This document shows, piece after piece, positions 8,519-15,354 of a stretch of 64,000 nt of DNA (position 1 is the first letter of the stretch; the number at the start of each line of letters is the position of its first letter). This stretch comes from Actinoplanes auranticolor (lineage in GTDB: Bacteria; Actinomycetota; Actinomycetes; Mycobacteriales; Micromonosporaceae). The notes beneath the pieces were generated by a model that worked only from the letters and a program-made list of their open reading frames with translations, searched no databases and was not told where the DNA came from. Location: contig NZ_BOQL01000072.1 in assembly GCF_018332655.1 (NCBI RefSeq), forward strand, positions 40,942-104,941, written 5' to 3'. Both the position numbers and the translations under genes were made by a program.

Positions 8519-9961
8519 TTATGAACGGCCGTACGCCTCCAGCAGCCGCAGCCAGACCTCGCTCACGGTGGGGAACGCGGGAACGGCGTGCCACAGCCGG
8601 TCCAGCGGAACCTCACCGACGACGGCGATCGTCGCGGCGTGCAGCAGTTCCGCGACGTCCGGGCCGGCCAGCGTGCAGCCGACGAGCACCCGCCGGTCCT
8701 CGTCGACGACCATCCGGGCGTGGCCGGTGTAACCGTCGGCGTGCAGGGCCGATCCGGTGACGGCGGCCAGGTCCTGGTCGACGACGCGGATCCGCAGCCC
8801 GGCGGCCTCGGCGGCCGCCGCGGTCAGCCCGACCGAGGCGACCTCGGGGTCGGTGAAGACCACCTGCGGTACGGCCCGCTCGTCGGCCGTGGCAACGTGC
8901 CGCCCCCACCGGCCGTCGTCGACCGCCGCACCCTTCGCGCGCGCCACGATGACGTCGCCCGCGGCCCGCGCCTGGTACTTGCCCTGGTGGGTGAGCAGCG
9001 CGCGCCGGTTGACGTCGCCGGCGGCGTACAGCCATCCGTCGCCGACCGGCGTACCGCCCTCGCCGACGACGCGCAACGTGTCGTCGACCGTGAGCCAGGC
9101 GCCGGGTTTCAGGCCGATCGTGTCGAGGCCGATGTCCTGGGTGTTCGGCGTACGGCCGACGGCGACCAGGAGCTCGTCGGCCTCGACCGTCCCGCCGTCG
9201 GTGAGCGTCAGGTGCACGGTGCCGTCGCCGGCGCGGGTCACCGATGCCGCCTCGACGCCGGGGCGTACCGACACCCCGGCCGCCCGCAACGACTCCGTGA
9301 CGAGTGCACCGGCGAACGGCTCCGCCTGCGGCAGCACACCGTCACGGGCCAGCACCGTCACCGCCGATCCCAGGCCCGCGTAAGCGGTCGCCATCTCCGC
9401 CGCCACCACGCCGCCACCGATGATCGCGAGCCGGCCCGGAACCTCGCTCGCCGCGGCAGCCTCCCGGCCGGTCCACGGGACCGCCTCGCGCAGCCCGGCG
9501 ATGTCCGGGACCAGGGCGCTGCTCCCGGTCGCGACGACGACCGCATGCCGTGCCGTGAGGGAGATCGTGGCGCCGTCCGCGCGGGTCACCTCGACGAGCC
9601 GGTCGGCGCCGACGCGGCCCTGCCCCCGGTACAACGTGATCCCCGCCGAGGCGAGCCACGAGACCTGACCGTCGTCCGTCCAGTCGGAGGCGAAGGAGTC
9701 CCGCCGCCGCAGCACGGCTGCCACGTCCAGCTCGCCGGTCACCGCCTCCCGGGCGCCGGGCACCTGACGAGCCGCCCGCAGCGCGGTCGCGCTGCGCAGC
9801 AACGCCTTCGTCGGCATGCAGGCCCAGTAGGAGCACTCCCCACCGACCAGCTCCCGCTCGACGACAGCGGCGGTCAGGCCGCCCCGCACGACCCGGTCGG
9901 CGACGTTCTCCCCGACCGGCCCGGCGCCGATGACGACGACGTCGTACGTCGCGTTCGCCAT
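8519..9961 (-). CDS. FAD/NAD(P) pyridine nucleotide-disulfide oxidoreductase
   Basis: A 480-residue class I flavoprotein reductase. It has an N-terminal FAD Rossmann motif (VVIGAGPVG), a redox disulfide CxxxxC at C43/C48 (GGECSYWACMPTK), a second NAD(P) Rossmann motif (AIIGGGVVAAEMA) and a C-terminal dimerisation domain. The family includes lipoamide dehydrogenase, mercuric reductase and mycothione reductase. Unlike those, the C-terminal HxxxxE relay is altered: the segment reads VPAFPTVSE, with Phe where the catalytic His stands in HPTxxE, so the thiol substrate or mechanism may differ. The start is 1 bp after the stop of the upstream membrane-protein gene, which indicates one transcript. 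It ends 1 bp from the convergent chorismatase and is unlikely to belong to the PKS cluster. Confidence 0.88.
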   Translation of the reverse strand: MANATYDVVVIGAGPVGENVADRVVRGGLTAAVVERELVGGECSYWACMPTKALLRSATALRAARQVPGAREAVTGELDVAAVLRRRDSFASDWTDDGQVSWLASAGITLYRGQGRVGADRLVEVTRADGATISLTARHAVVVATGSSALVPDIAGLREAVPWTGREAAAASEVPGRLAIIGGGVVAAEMATAYAGLGSAVTVLARDGVLPQAEPFAGALVTESLRAAGVSVRPGVEAASVTRAGDGTVHLTLTDGGTVEADELLVAVGRTPNTQDIGLDTIGLKPGAWLTVDDTLRVVGEGGTPVGDGWLYAAGDVNRRALLTHQGKYQARAAGDVIVARAKGAAVDDGRWGRHVATADERAVPQVVFTDPEVASVGLTAAAAEAAGLRIRVVDQDLAAVTGSALHADGYTGHARMVVDEDRRVLVGCTLAGPDVAELLHAATIAVVGEVPLDRLWHAVPAFPTVSEVWLRLLEAYGRS

Positions 9962-9962
9962 G

Positions 9963-10523
9963 TCAGTTGCCCTTCGCCGCGCGGCCGAGACGGATGGCCG
10001 AGATGAGGAAGAAGATCGCCCCGGGGATGGCGTAGCCGATCGCGTTGGTCAGCGTGGGGTTGTCCGCGGAGGCTCCCGTGATGAACGCCCCACCGGCGAG
10101 CACGGAGATGCCACCGCTGATGATCATCGGCCACTGACCGCCCATCCCGCGCCGGGTGATGCCCACGACCAGCTGGATCAGCCCGGCCACGATCGCCCTG
10201 GCACCCCACACGCGCAGCACCGCCGGGATGCCGGACGCGCCGGCCACGACCAGCCCGGCCGCGGCGATCAGGCTGACCGCGATGTTGGCGTACAGCAGGG
10301 CGGGGGATCCGGTGGCTCGCGTGGCCCGGGCGTCGACGACGGCGGCGGCCACGTCGACCAGCGGGTAGAGCACCAGCAGCGTGGCGGCGAGCGGACCGAG
10401 GTGATCGGCGGTCGTGAACATCACGAGGGCCCAGACGACGGCGAACGCGAAGCGGGCGAAGTACAGCCGACGCAGGGCGGCTGCCGTCGTCGAGATGCCG
10501 GGGGCGGCAAGAGTGGTCATCAC
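9963..10523 (-). CDS. DUF308-like integral membrane protein
   Basis: A 186-residue protein with about six hydrophobic helices, short loops and a basic C-terminus, resembling small DUF308/HdeD-like membrane proteins. Function is unknown. The first codon is GTG at 10523, followed directly by ATG at 10520. A minus-strand TACTAT -10 box (10535 to 10530) lies about 7 nt upstream, so the mRNA is probably leaderless. It is first in a two-gene operon with the disulfide oxidoreductase. Its promoter contains one of three TetR operator copies, so the divergent TetR gene at 10660 probably represses it. Confidence 0.75.
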   Translation of the reverse strand: MMTTLAAPGISTTAAALRRLYFARFAFAVVWALVMFTTADHLGPLAATLLVLYPLVDVAAAVVDARATRATGSPALLYANIAVSLIAAAGLVVAGASGIPAVLRVWGARAIVAGLIQLVVGITRRGMGGQWPMIISGGISVLAGGAFITGASADNPTLTNAIGYAIPGAIFFLISAIRLGRAAKGN

Positions 10524-10529
10524 GATCTC

Positions 10530-10552
10530 ATAGTAGAACGAACGTTCTGTCT
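10530..10552 (-). promoter_or_regulatory. Leaderless promoter with TetR operator copy A
   Basis: The palindromic core GAACGTTC lies at 10540-10547, directly upstream of a minus-strand TACTAT -10 box (10535 to 10530). Binding would cover the space between -35 and -10 of the membrane protein/oxidoreductase operon. The same core recurs at 10593 and 10634. Confidence 0.7.
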
Positions 10553-10587
10553 CGACCGAGAGTGGGTGGTGTCGCGCCTCCTTGTCA

Positions 10588-10605
10588 AGACAGAACGTTC
10601 TATCT
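10588..10605. promoter_or_regulatory. TetR operator copy B
   Basis: An 18-bp near-perfect palindrome, AGACAGAACGTTCTATCT, with a single mismatched pair (C10591 against A10602). It is the middle of three copies and lies between the two divergent promoters, so it may serve both. Confidence 0.7.
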
Positions 10606-10629
10606 CACTCGGTGCCATCGCGGCCGCGA

Positions 10630-10659
10630 GACCGAACGTTCTGTCGCTAGAATCGCGGC
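10630..10659 (+). promoter_or_regulatory. TetR operator copy C and leaderless promoter of the tetR gene
   Basis: GACCGAACGTTCTGTC (10630-10645) carries the shared GAACGTTC core and abuts a TAGAAT -10 box (10648-10653). The ATG is at 10660, only 6 nt after the box, so the transcript is probably leaderless. The arrangement implies autorepression of the TetR gene. Confidence 0.7.
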
Positions 10660-11256
10660 ATGGCCAGCAGCGCAACCGACACCCGGCCCTCCGAGGCCCG
10701 CCTCCGGCTGCTCACCACGGCGTCCCGGATCTTCTACGCCGAGGGCATCCACTCGGTCGGGGTCGACCGCATCCTCGCCGAGGCCAAGGTCACCCGGGCC
10801 ACCTTCTACCGGCACTTCCCGGGCAAGGAGGATCTCGTCCTGGCCTATCTCCAAGGGGCCGACCAGGCCATCCGCGGCCAGGTCGAGGTGGCCGTCGCCG
10901 CCGGCGGGCCGCCGGCTGACACCGTCCGCGCCGTCGCCGCGTCGATCGTCGAGGGCATCCGGTCCGCCGGCTTCCGCGGATGCGCCTTCCTGAACGCGGT
11001 GGCCGAGTATCCCAACCCCGGGCATCCGGTCCACCGGGTGGTCATCGCGCACCGGCAATGGTTCCTCGACACGATCACCACTCTGATGGCGCGCATCGAC
11101 GAGACCTCGGCGGAGGCTGCCGCCCAGCACTTCGTCATGCTCCGCGACGGCGCCATGGCGGCCGGCTGCCTCTTCGACCCGACCCTGATCTGCGACACCT
11201 TCCTGCGCGGCGTCGACGGCCTCGTCCGGACGCCCGCCGCCCGCCGCCCGGCCTGA
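10660..11256 (+). CDS. TetR family transcriptional regulator
   Basis: A 198-residue repressor. The N-terminal helix-turn-helix covers about residues 15-60 (GVDRILAEAKVTRATFYRHF). The C-terminal half is an all-helical ligand-binding domain with a Cys in RGCAFLNA, as in a common actinobacterial TetR group that answers to small electrophiles or drugs. It is divergent from the membrane protein/oxidoreductase operon with three GAACGTTC operators between them. The inferred role is repression of that operon and of itself; a redox or electrophile signal would suit the oxidoreductase but is not shown. Confidence 0.88.
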   Translation: MASSATDTRPSEARLRLLTTASRIFYAEGIHSVGVDRILAEAKVTRATFYRHFPGKEDLVLAYLQGADQAIRGQVEVAVAAGGPPADTVRAVAASIVEGIRSAGFRGCAFLNAVAEYPNPGHPVHRVVIAHRQWFLDTITTLMARIDETSAEAAAQHFVMLRDGAMAAGCLFDPTLICDTFLRGVDGLVRTPAARRPA

Positions 11257-11270
11257 TCGCCGGGGCCGGC

Positions 11271-11900
11271 CTACCCGGCCGGCGGCCGCGGCGGGGCTGA
11301 GGTGCCGTACTCGACCGCGTCGAATGCGCGCTTCAGCCGCAGCCGATGGTCCGCGGTGACGGCGGCGAGATCGTCGCCGGCGAGCCGGCGCCGGACGGTC
11401 GCGGTCGCGACGATGCGGTACGCGGCGACCACGAGCGCGGCGAGCAGCGCGCTGTCGCCGGAGAAGCGGGGGTCGGAGACGAGCTCCTCGCTCAGCGCCG
11501 CCTCGATCTCGTGCTCGAACACGCGCAGCCGGGCGATCACCGTCGGAGCCTGCAGGGCGATCCGCAGGAAGGGTTCGGTCCCCTCCGCCAGGCCGGACAG
11601 CCCGTGCCGTTCCTCGGCCAGGGTGAGCAGGGTCTGACGGAGCGCGGCGACCGGGCTGATGTCGTCCGCCCGCTCGCGCACGGCGGCCCGCGCTATCTCG
11701 ACCACGTCGGGAAGCCGGTCGAGCAGCAGGTCCTCTTTGCGGTCGAAGTGCGAGAACACGGTCACCTTGGACACCCCGGCCGCGGCGGCGACCTCGGCGA
11801 TCGTGACGTCGTCGAAGCCCCGGTCCAGGAACAGCCCGGTCGCGACCTCGGCGATGTGCGCCCGGGTCCTGGACCCGCCACGGTCTCCACGGTTCGGCAT
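11271..11900 (-). CDS. TetR family transcriptional regulator
   Basis: A 209-residue repressor with an N-terminal DNA-binding domain (TIAEVAAAAGVSKVTVFSHF) and a C-terminal ligand domain. The start is the ATG at 11900 (MPNRGDRGG). The frame stays open upstream but that extension has no TetR-like sequence. It is adjacent to remains of an FAD monooxygenase on the opposite strand. In actinomycetes such pairs are common, and this TetR may once have repressed that enzyme. No operator was identified. Confidence 0.85.
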   Translation of the reverse strand: MPNRGDRGGSRTRAHIAEVATGLFLDRGFDDVTIAEVAAAAGVSKVTVFSHFDRKEDLLLDRLPDVVEIARAAVRERADDISPVAALRQTLLTLAEERHGLSGLAEGTEPFLRIALQAPTVIARLRVFEHEIEAALSEELVSDPRFSGDSALLAALVVAAYRIVATATVRRRLAGDDLAAVTADHRLRLKRAFDAVEYGTSAPPRPPAG

Positions 11901-11941
11901 GGACTGCGACTCCTCGACGTTCTCGAGGAGTTCGCAGCCAC

Positions 11942-12217
11942 GTCCTGCCCGGCCGGCAGGCAAGCCGGTTCCTCGACCGGGACGGGACCGTCCTGGCCGA
12001 CCTGCCCGATGACGGCACCGGCGCGCGCCCCGAGATCCTCCGCGGCGACCTGCGCCGGATTCTGCTCGACTCCCTTCCGGCCGGCAGCGTCCAGTGGGGC
12101 CGCCGGGTCGGTGGCGTGGTCGCCCTGGGTGCGGGCCGCCACGAGGTGGCCTTCGGCGACGGCAGCACAGTCGTCACGAGCCTGCTGGTCGGCGCGGACG
12201 ACCACCCGGCCTCCTGA
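11942..12217 (+). pseudogene. Remnant of FAD-dependent monooxygenase
   Basis: The frame beginning at 11942 encodes FLDRDGTVLADLPDD, then RPEILRGDLRRILLDSLPAG, then GRHEVAFGDGSTVVTSLLVGAD and a stop. This is the middle of a PHBH-type flavin monooxygenase (family pattern RGDLRRILLDSLP...DGS...LLVGADG). The FAD-binding N-terminus (GxGxxG), the GD motif and the C-terminal half are missing. A possible further piece (GLRLLDVLEEF) lies in another frame at about 11900-11935, inside the TetR N-terminal coding region. No start codon or full-length product is possible, so this is a decayed gene. Confidence 0.65.
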
Positions 12218-12229
12218 GGCCCGGCCGGG

Positions 12230-13441
12230 TCAGCGGATCGGCATCCCGGAGATGGCGCGGGCGATGACCAGTCGTTGGATCTCGGAGGTGCCTTCGAAGA
12301 TGGTGTAGATCTTGGCGTCGCGGTACATCCGTTCGACCGGGTGGTCGCGTAGGTAGCCGGCGCCGCCGAGGATCTGCACCGCCTTCTCGGTCGTGGCGAC
12401 GGCCACCTCGCCGGCCTTCAGCTTGGACATCGAGCCCTCTCCGGCGGTGAACGGCCGGTTGTTGCGGCCCATCCAGGCGGCCCGCCAGACCAGCAGCCGG
12501 GCGGCGTCGATCTCGGTGCGCATGTCGGCCAGGGCGAACGCGATGGCCTGGTTCTCGATGATCGGCCGGCCGAACTGCACGCGGTCCTTGGCGTAGCCGA
12601 GCGCGTACTCGTAGGCGGCGCGGGCGATGCCGATCGCCTGGGCGCCGACCGCTGGGCGGGACAGCTCGAACGTGCGCATGGCGGCCTGTTTGCTGGCCCG
12701 TTGTCCGGAGCGGGCGCGGGCCAGGCGCTCGTCGAGGGCCTCCTTGCCGCCGAGCAGGCAGCTGCCGGGCACCCGGACGTCGTCCAGAAAGATGTCCGCG
12801 GTGTGCGAGGCCCGCAGGCCGAGCTTCTTGAGTTTCTTCGTCCCGACCAAGCCGGGCGTGCCGGGCGGGACGATGAACGCGGCCTGGCCGCGTGAGCCGA
12901 GCTCCGGGTCGACGGAGGCGGTGACCACGTGGATGTTGGCGATGCCGCCGTTGGTGGCGTATGCCTTCTGTCCGTTGAGGACCCACTGGTCCTTGGTTTG
13001 GTCGTAGACGGCTCGGGTGCGTATCGCGGCGACGTCCGAGCCGGCTTCGGGCTCGGTGGTGCAGAACGCGCCGACCTTCGGGTCGGCGGCGTCGCCGAAG
13101 CACTGCGGGACCCACTCGACGAGCTGCTCGGGTGTGCCGGAGCCGTAGATCGCGGCGACCGCGAGCGAGGTGCCGGAGATCGCCATGGCGATCCCGCCGT
13201 CGCCCCAGAACAGTTCCTCGTTGGCCAGCGGCAGCGACAGCCCGGTCGGGTCGGACCACGTGTTGGCCAGGAATTCGAATCCGTAGAGGCCGATTTTGGC
13301 CGCCTCCTGGATCACCGGCCAGGGTGTCTGCTCACGCTCGTCCCACTCGGCGGCGGCCGGGCGGACGACCCCTTCGGCGAAGCCGTGCACCCACTCCCGC
13401 AGATCACGCTGCTCCTCGTTCAGATCGAGCCAGAACTCCAC
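12230..13441 (-). CDS. Acyl-CoA dehydrogenase
   Basis: A flavoprotein that oxidises acyl-CoA to trans-2-enoyl-CoA and passes electrons to ETF. Visible blocks: an N-terminal helical domain, the FAD/substrate strand AFCTTEPEAGSD, GLRASHTADIFLDDVRVP, AKDRVQFGRPIIENQA, AVQILGGAGYLRDHPVERMYRDAKI and YTIFEGTSEIQ, whose Glu fits the catalytic base of the medium/short-chain family. The start chosen is GTG at 13441 (VEFWLDL), because GGAGG lies 10 nt upstream; a TTG at 13465 would add 8 residues. About 403 residues, normal for the family. No beta-oxidation partners lie beside it. Confidence 0.9.
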   Translation of the reverse strand: MEFWLDLNEEQRDLREWVHGFAEGVVRPAAAEWDEREQTPWPVIQEAAKIGLYGFEFLANTWSDPTGLSLPLANEELFWGDGGIAMAISGTSLAVAAIYGSGTPEQLVEWVPQCFGDAADPKVGAFCTTEPEAGSDVAAIRTRAVYDQTKDQWVLNGQKAYATNGGIANIHVVTASVDPELGSRGQAAFIVPPGTPGLVGTKKLKKLGLRASHTADIFLDDVRVPGSCLLGGKEALDERLARARSGQRASKQAAMRTFELSRPAVGAQAIGIARAAYEYALGYAKDRVQFGRPIIENQAIAFALADMRTEIDAARLLVWRAAWMGRNNRPFTAGEGSMSKLKAGEVAVATTEKAVQILGGAGYLRDHPVERMYRDAKIYTIFEGTSEIQRLVIARAISGMPIR

Positions 13442-13525
13442 GGCAGCCAGGCCTCCGGTCGTCAACGGAATCGACTGGCCGGTAACGTAACGGACCCGTC
13501 ACTGGGCGGGCAAGACGGCCCGGCG

Positions 13526-13984
13526 TCAGGCGCCGGCCGCGGCGGACTGCTCCGCCTGCCACCGGGCGATCTGGACGCCGAGCACACAGATCTGGACCGG
13601 CAGCGGCATGCCCGGCAGGTCCGCCTCGACGGCACCCGACCAGGCACTGGTACGGCGCATCGAGCCCACCTTGACCCCGTCGGCCCACAGCGCCTGCCGG
13701 TTGCCCCACATCGACTCGCGGCGGAACTCGTACGTGCGCCCGCCGGCCTGCACGGTCCAGTGCTTGCGGCCGGCCCGCTCGACCAGCGCCACCTCGGCCC
13801 CGTGCTCGTCGACCATGCGGTACTTGCTGCCCCAGCCGTTCGCCCGCACCTGGTAGTGGTGGCCGTCCACCTCGAAGTCGCCGCCGGTGCGCCACCACGA
13901 CGGGTCCCACTCGGCCACGGGCTGTCCGTCCGCGACCAGCCGGTAGCGGCCCCGCCACATGCCCATCCGTTCCGCAATCAGCAT
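13526..13984 (-). CDS. Conserved hypothetical beta-rich protein
   Basis: A 152-residue protein rich in Trp, Gly and alternating hydrophobic residues (GMWRGRYRLVADGQPVAEWD, RGYEF-like strands), with no signal peptide or membrane helix. The pattern suggests an all-beta fold of the LURP-one/scramblase-like kind, but I do not recognise it with certainty. The start ATG at 13984 has two more Met codons close by (ERMGMW). It is monocistronic between the acyl-CoA dehydrogenase and GH12 genes, all on the minus strand. Confidence 0.6.
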   Translation of the reverse strand: MLIAERMGMWRGRYRLVADGQPVAEWDPSWWRTGGDFEVDGHHYQVRANGWGSKYRMVDEHGAEVALVERAGRKHWTVQAGGRTYEFRRESMWGNRQALWADGVKVGSMRRTSAWSGAVEADLPGMPLPVQICVLGVQIARWQAEQSAAAGA

Positions 13985-14039
13985 GCCTGCAGCGTAATCG
14001 CCGGCTTCCAGTCATGGGCGGGCCCGTCGCCCGGCGTGA

Positions 14040-15161
14040 TCAGCTGAAGATGAGGTTGTAGCTGTTGGTGGTGAACGCGGACTGACCGGTCGTGCCGGAG
14101 ATCTCGTAGCCGAACTGGAACTGGCCCAGGGTGACGTCGCCCCACCAGTTGTTGGTGCGCAGCCAGTTCAGCATCGCGAGCACGTTGAGCGTGCCGGCGT
14201 TGCTGTTGGACGTGCGGACGAACGAGAAGACCGCGTTGGCGCCGTTGGAACCGCGGTAGATGTTCCAGGTGGCGCCGCCGACGGTGACGTTGGCGGCGGT
14301 CGGGACGGCCCCGTTCGCGTCGTACTTCTCCGCGATCGGGCCCACCGCGCCCTGCTTGTTGGTCCAGATCATGATCTCGTACGCGTTGTTGTCCGCCCAG
14401 ATGTCGTAGGAGCTCACGTAGTCCCCGCCGGCCGGCACCGTCACGTTGTACGAGCTGGTGAGCGTGCGCAGCGAGCTCAGCCGGCGGTTGAGCGGGTAGC
14501 TGACGTTCGGGTAGGACTTGATGCCGCTGGTGCGGGGGTGGTTGGCCAGCACGCCCCAGTTGCTCGTGGACCGGGCCCAGGTGGTCTGGGTGCCGGCGCC
14601 CGATCCCCAGATGTTGTTGTAGATCGTGTAGCCGTTGGTGGTCCAGTTGTCCCACTGGCCGGAGCCGGACCAGGCCGCGTCGGCCGGCACGCCGGTGACC
14701 GGCGGGGGTGTCGTCGGCGGCGGGGTGGGGGTCGTCGGGCCGGTGGTCGGGGCCACCCCGCCGGTGCACGCGGTGCCGTTCAGCGTGAAGGCGGTGGGGG
14801 CCGGGTTGCTGCCGGTCGACGAGGCGTTGAAGCCGAACGACACGGTGCCGTTGGTGGCCACCGGGCCGTTGTAGCCGGCATTCCGGGCGGTGACCGTGGA
14901 GCCGCTCTGGGTCAGCGTCGTGTTCCACGCCTGGGTGACGGTCTGACCAGCCGGGTAGGACCAGACCAGCGACCACGAGGTGAGGGCGTCGCCCAGGTTG
15001 GTGATCGTGACGTCGGCGCCGAAGCCACCCTGCCAGGAGCTGCTCACCGTGTAGGCGACGCTGCAGCCGGCGGCGGCGGACGCGGGGAGGGCGGTGAGGA
15101 CGCCCGCTGCTGTGGTCACGGCCGCCGCGGCTACGGAGAGCGCGAAGTGACGCCTGCTCAT
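14040..15161 (-). CDS. Secreted endoglucanase, CBM2-GH12
   Basis: Hydrolyses beta-1,4-glucan or xyloglucan outside the cell. Order: signal peptide (1-31, ending ASAA), CBM2 (about 33-133, flanked by Cys33 and Cys132), a Pro/Thr linker (137-157), GH12 domain (about 163-373) with WDNWTTNGYTIYNNIWG. The nucleophile Glu262 lies in YEIMIW and the acid/base Glu353 in FGYEIS, both as expected for GH12. The start ATG at 15161 has GGGAAG about 6 nt upstream; the longer open frame upstream is not signal-peptide-like. A perfect 14-bp LacI-type palindrome lies 41 bp upstream, so cello- or xylo-oligosaccharide induction through a LacI protein is likely. Confidence 0.93.
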   Translation of the reverse strand: MSRRHFALSVAAAAVTTAAGVLTALPASAAAGCSVAYTVSSSWQGGFGADVTITNLGDALTSWSLVWSYPAGQTVTQAWNTTLTQSGSTVTARNAGYNGPVATNGTVSFGFNASSTGSNPAPTAFTLNGTACTGGVAPTTGPTTPTPPPTTPPPVTGVPADAAWSGSGQWDNWTTNGYTIYNNIWGSGAGTQTTWARSTSNWGVLANHPRTSGIKSYPNVSYPLNRRLSSLRTLTSSYNVTVPAGGDYVSSYDIWADNNAYEIMIWTNKQGAVGPIAEKYDANGAVPTAANVTVGGATWNIYRGSNGANAVFSFVRTSNSNAGTLNVLAMLNWLRTNNWWGDVTLGQFQFGYEISGTTGQSAFTTNSYNLIFS

Positions 15162-15201
15162 GTGCTTCCCATCTTGACGGGGAGGGGGACCGCCGCAGTT
15201 A

Positions 15202-15215
15202 TCGAAGCGCTTCGA
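15202..15215. promoter_or_regulatory. LacI-type operator upstream of GH12
   Basis: TCGAAGCGCTTCGA is a perfect 14-bp palindrome with the CG-centred form typical of LacI/GalR operators. It matches 12 of 14 bases of the box in front of the lacI gene at 57343, which suggests that regulator controls this cellulase. Confidence 0.75.
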
Positions 15216-15276
15216 CGGTGGCCCAAGACGTCGACAACTGTCTATGCGGTGTCGAGGTGATGGTAGGACCGTGGGG

Positions 15277-15300
15277 CTTGGTACCGCTAGCGGTACCAAG
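15277..15300. promoter_or_regulatory. Perfect 24-bp palindrome
   Basis: The two 12-base arms are CTTGGTACCGCT and its exact complement, centred on CTAG, with no spacer. It lies 54 bp upstream of the alpha/beta hydrolase ATG and about 60 bp from the GH12 operator. It has no T-run and no gene ends into it, so an operator for a dimeric regulator is more likely than a terminator. The regulator is unknown. Confidence 0.6.
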
Positions 15301-15354
15301 GATGGGTAGCTGTTGGGATCGTTGCCGGCGGCGCCGAAAAATAGCGTTGGTGCT

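Noticed and set aside
13466..13525. GTAACGTAAC-like repeat upstream of the acyl-CoA dehydrogenase gene as operator
   Set aside because: Only partial symmetry, and no regulator of fatty-acid metabolism is adjacent; too weak to call.
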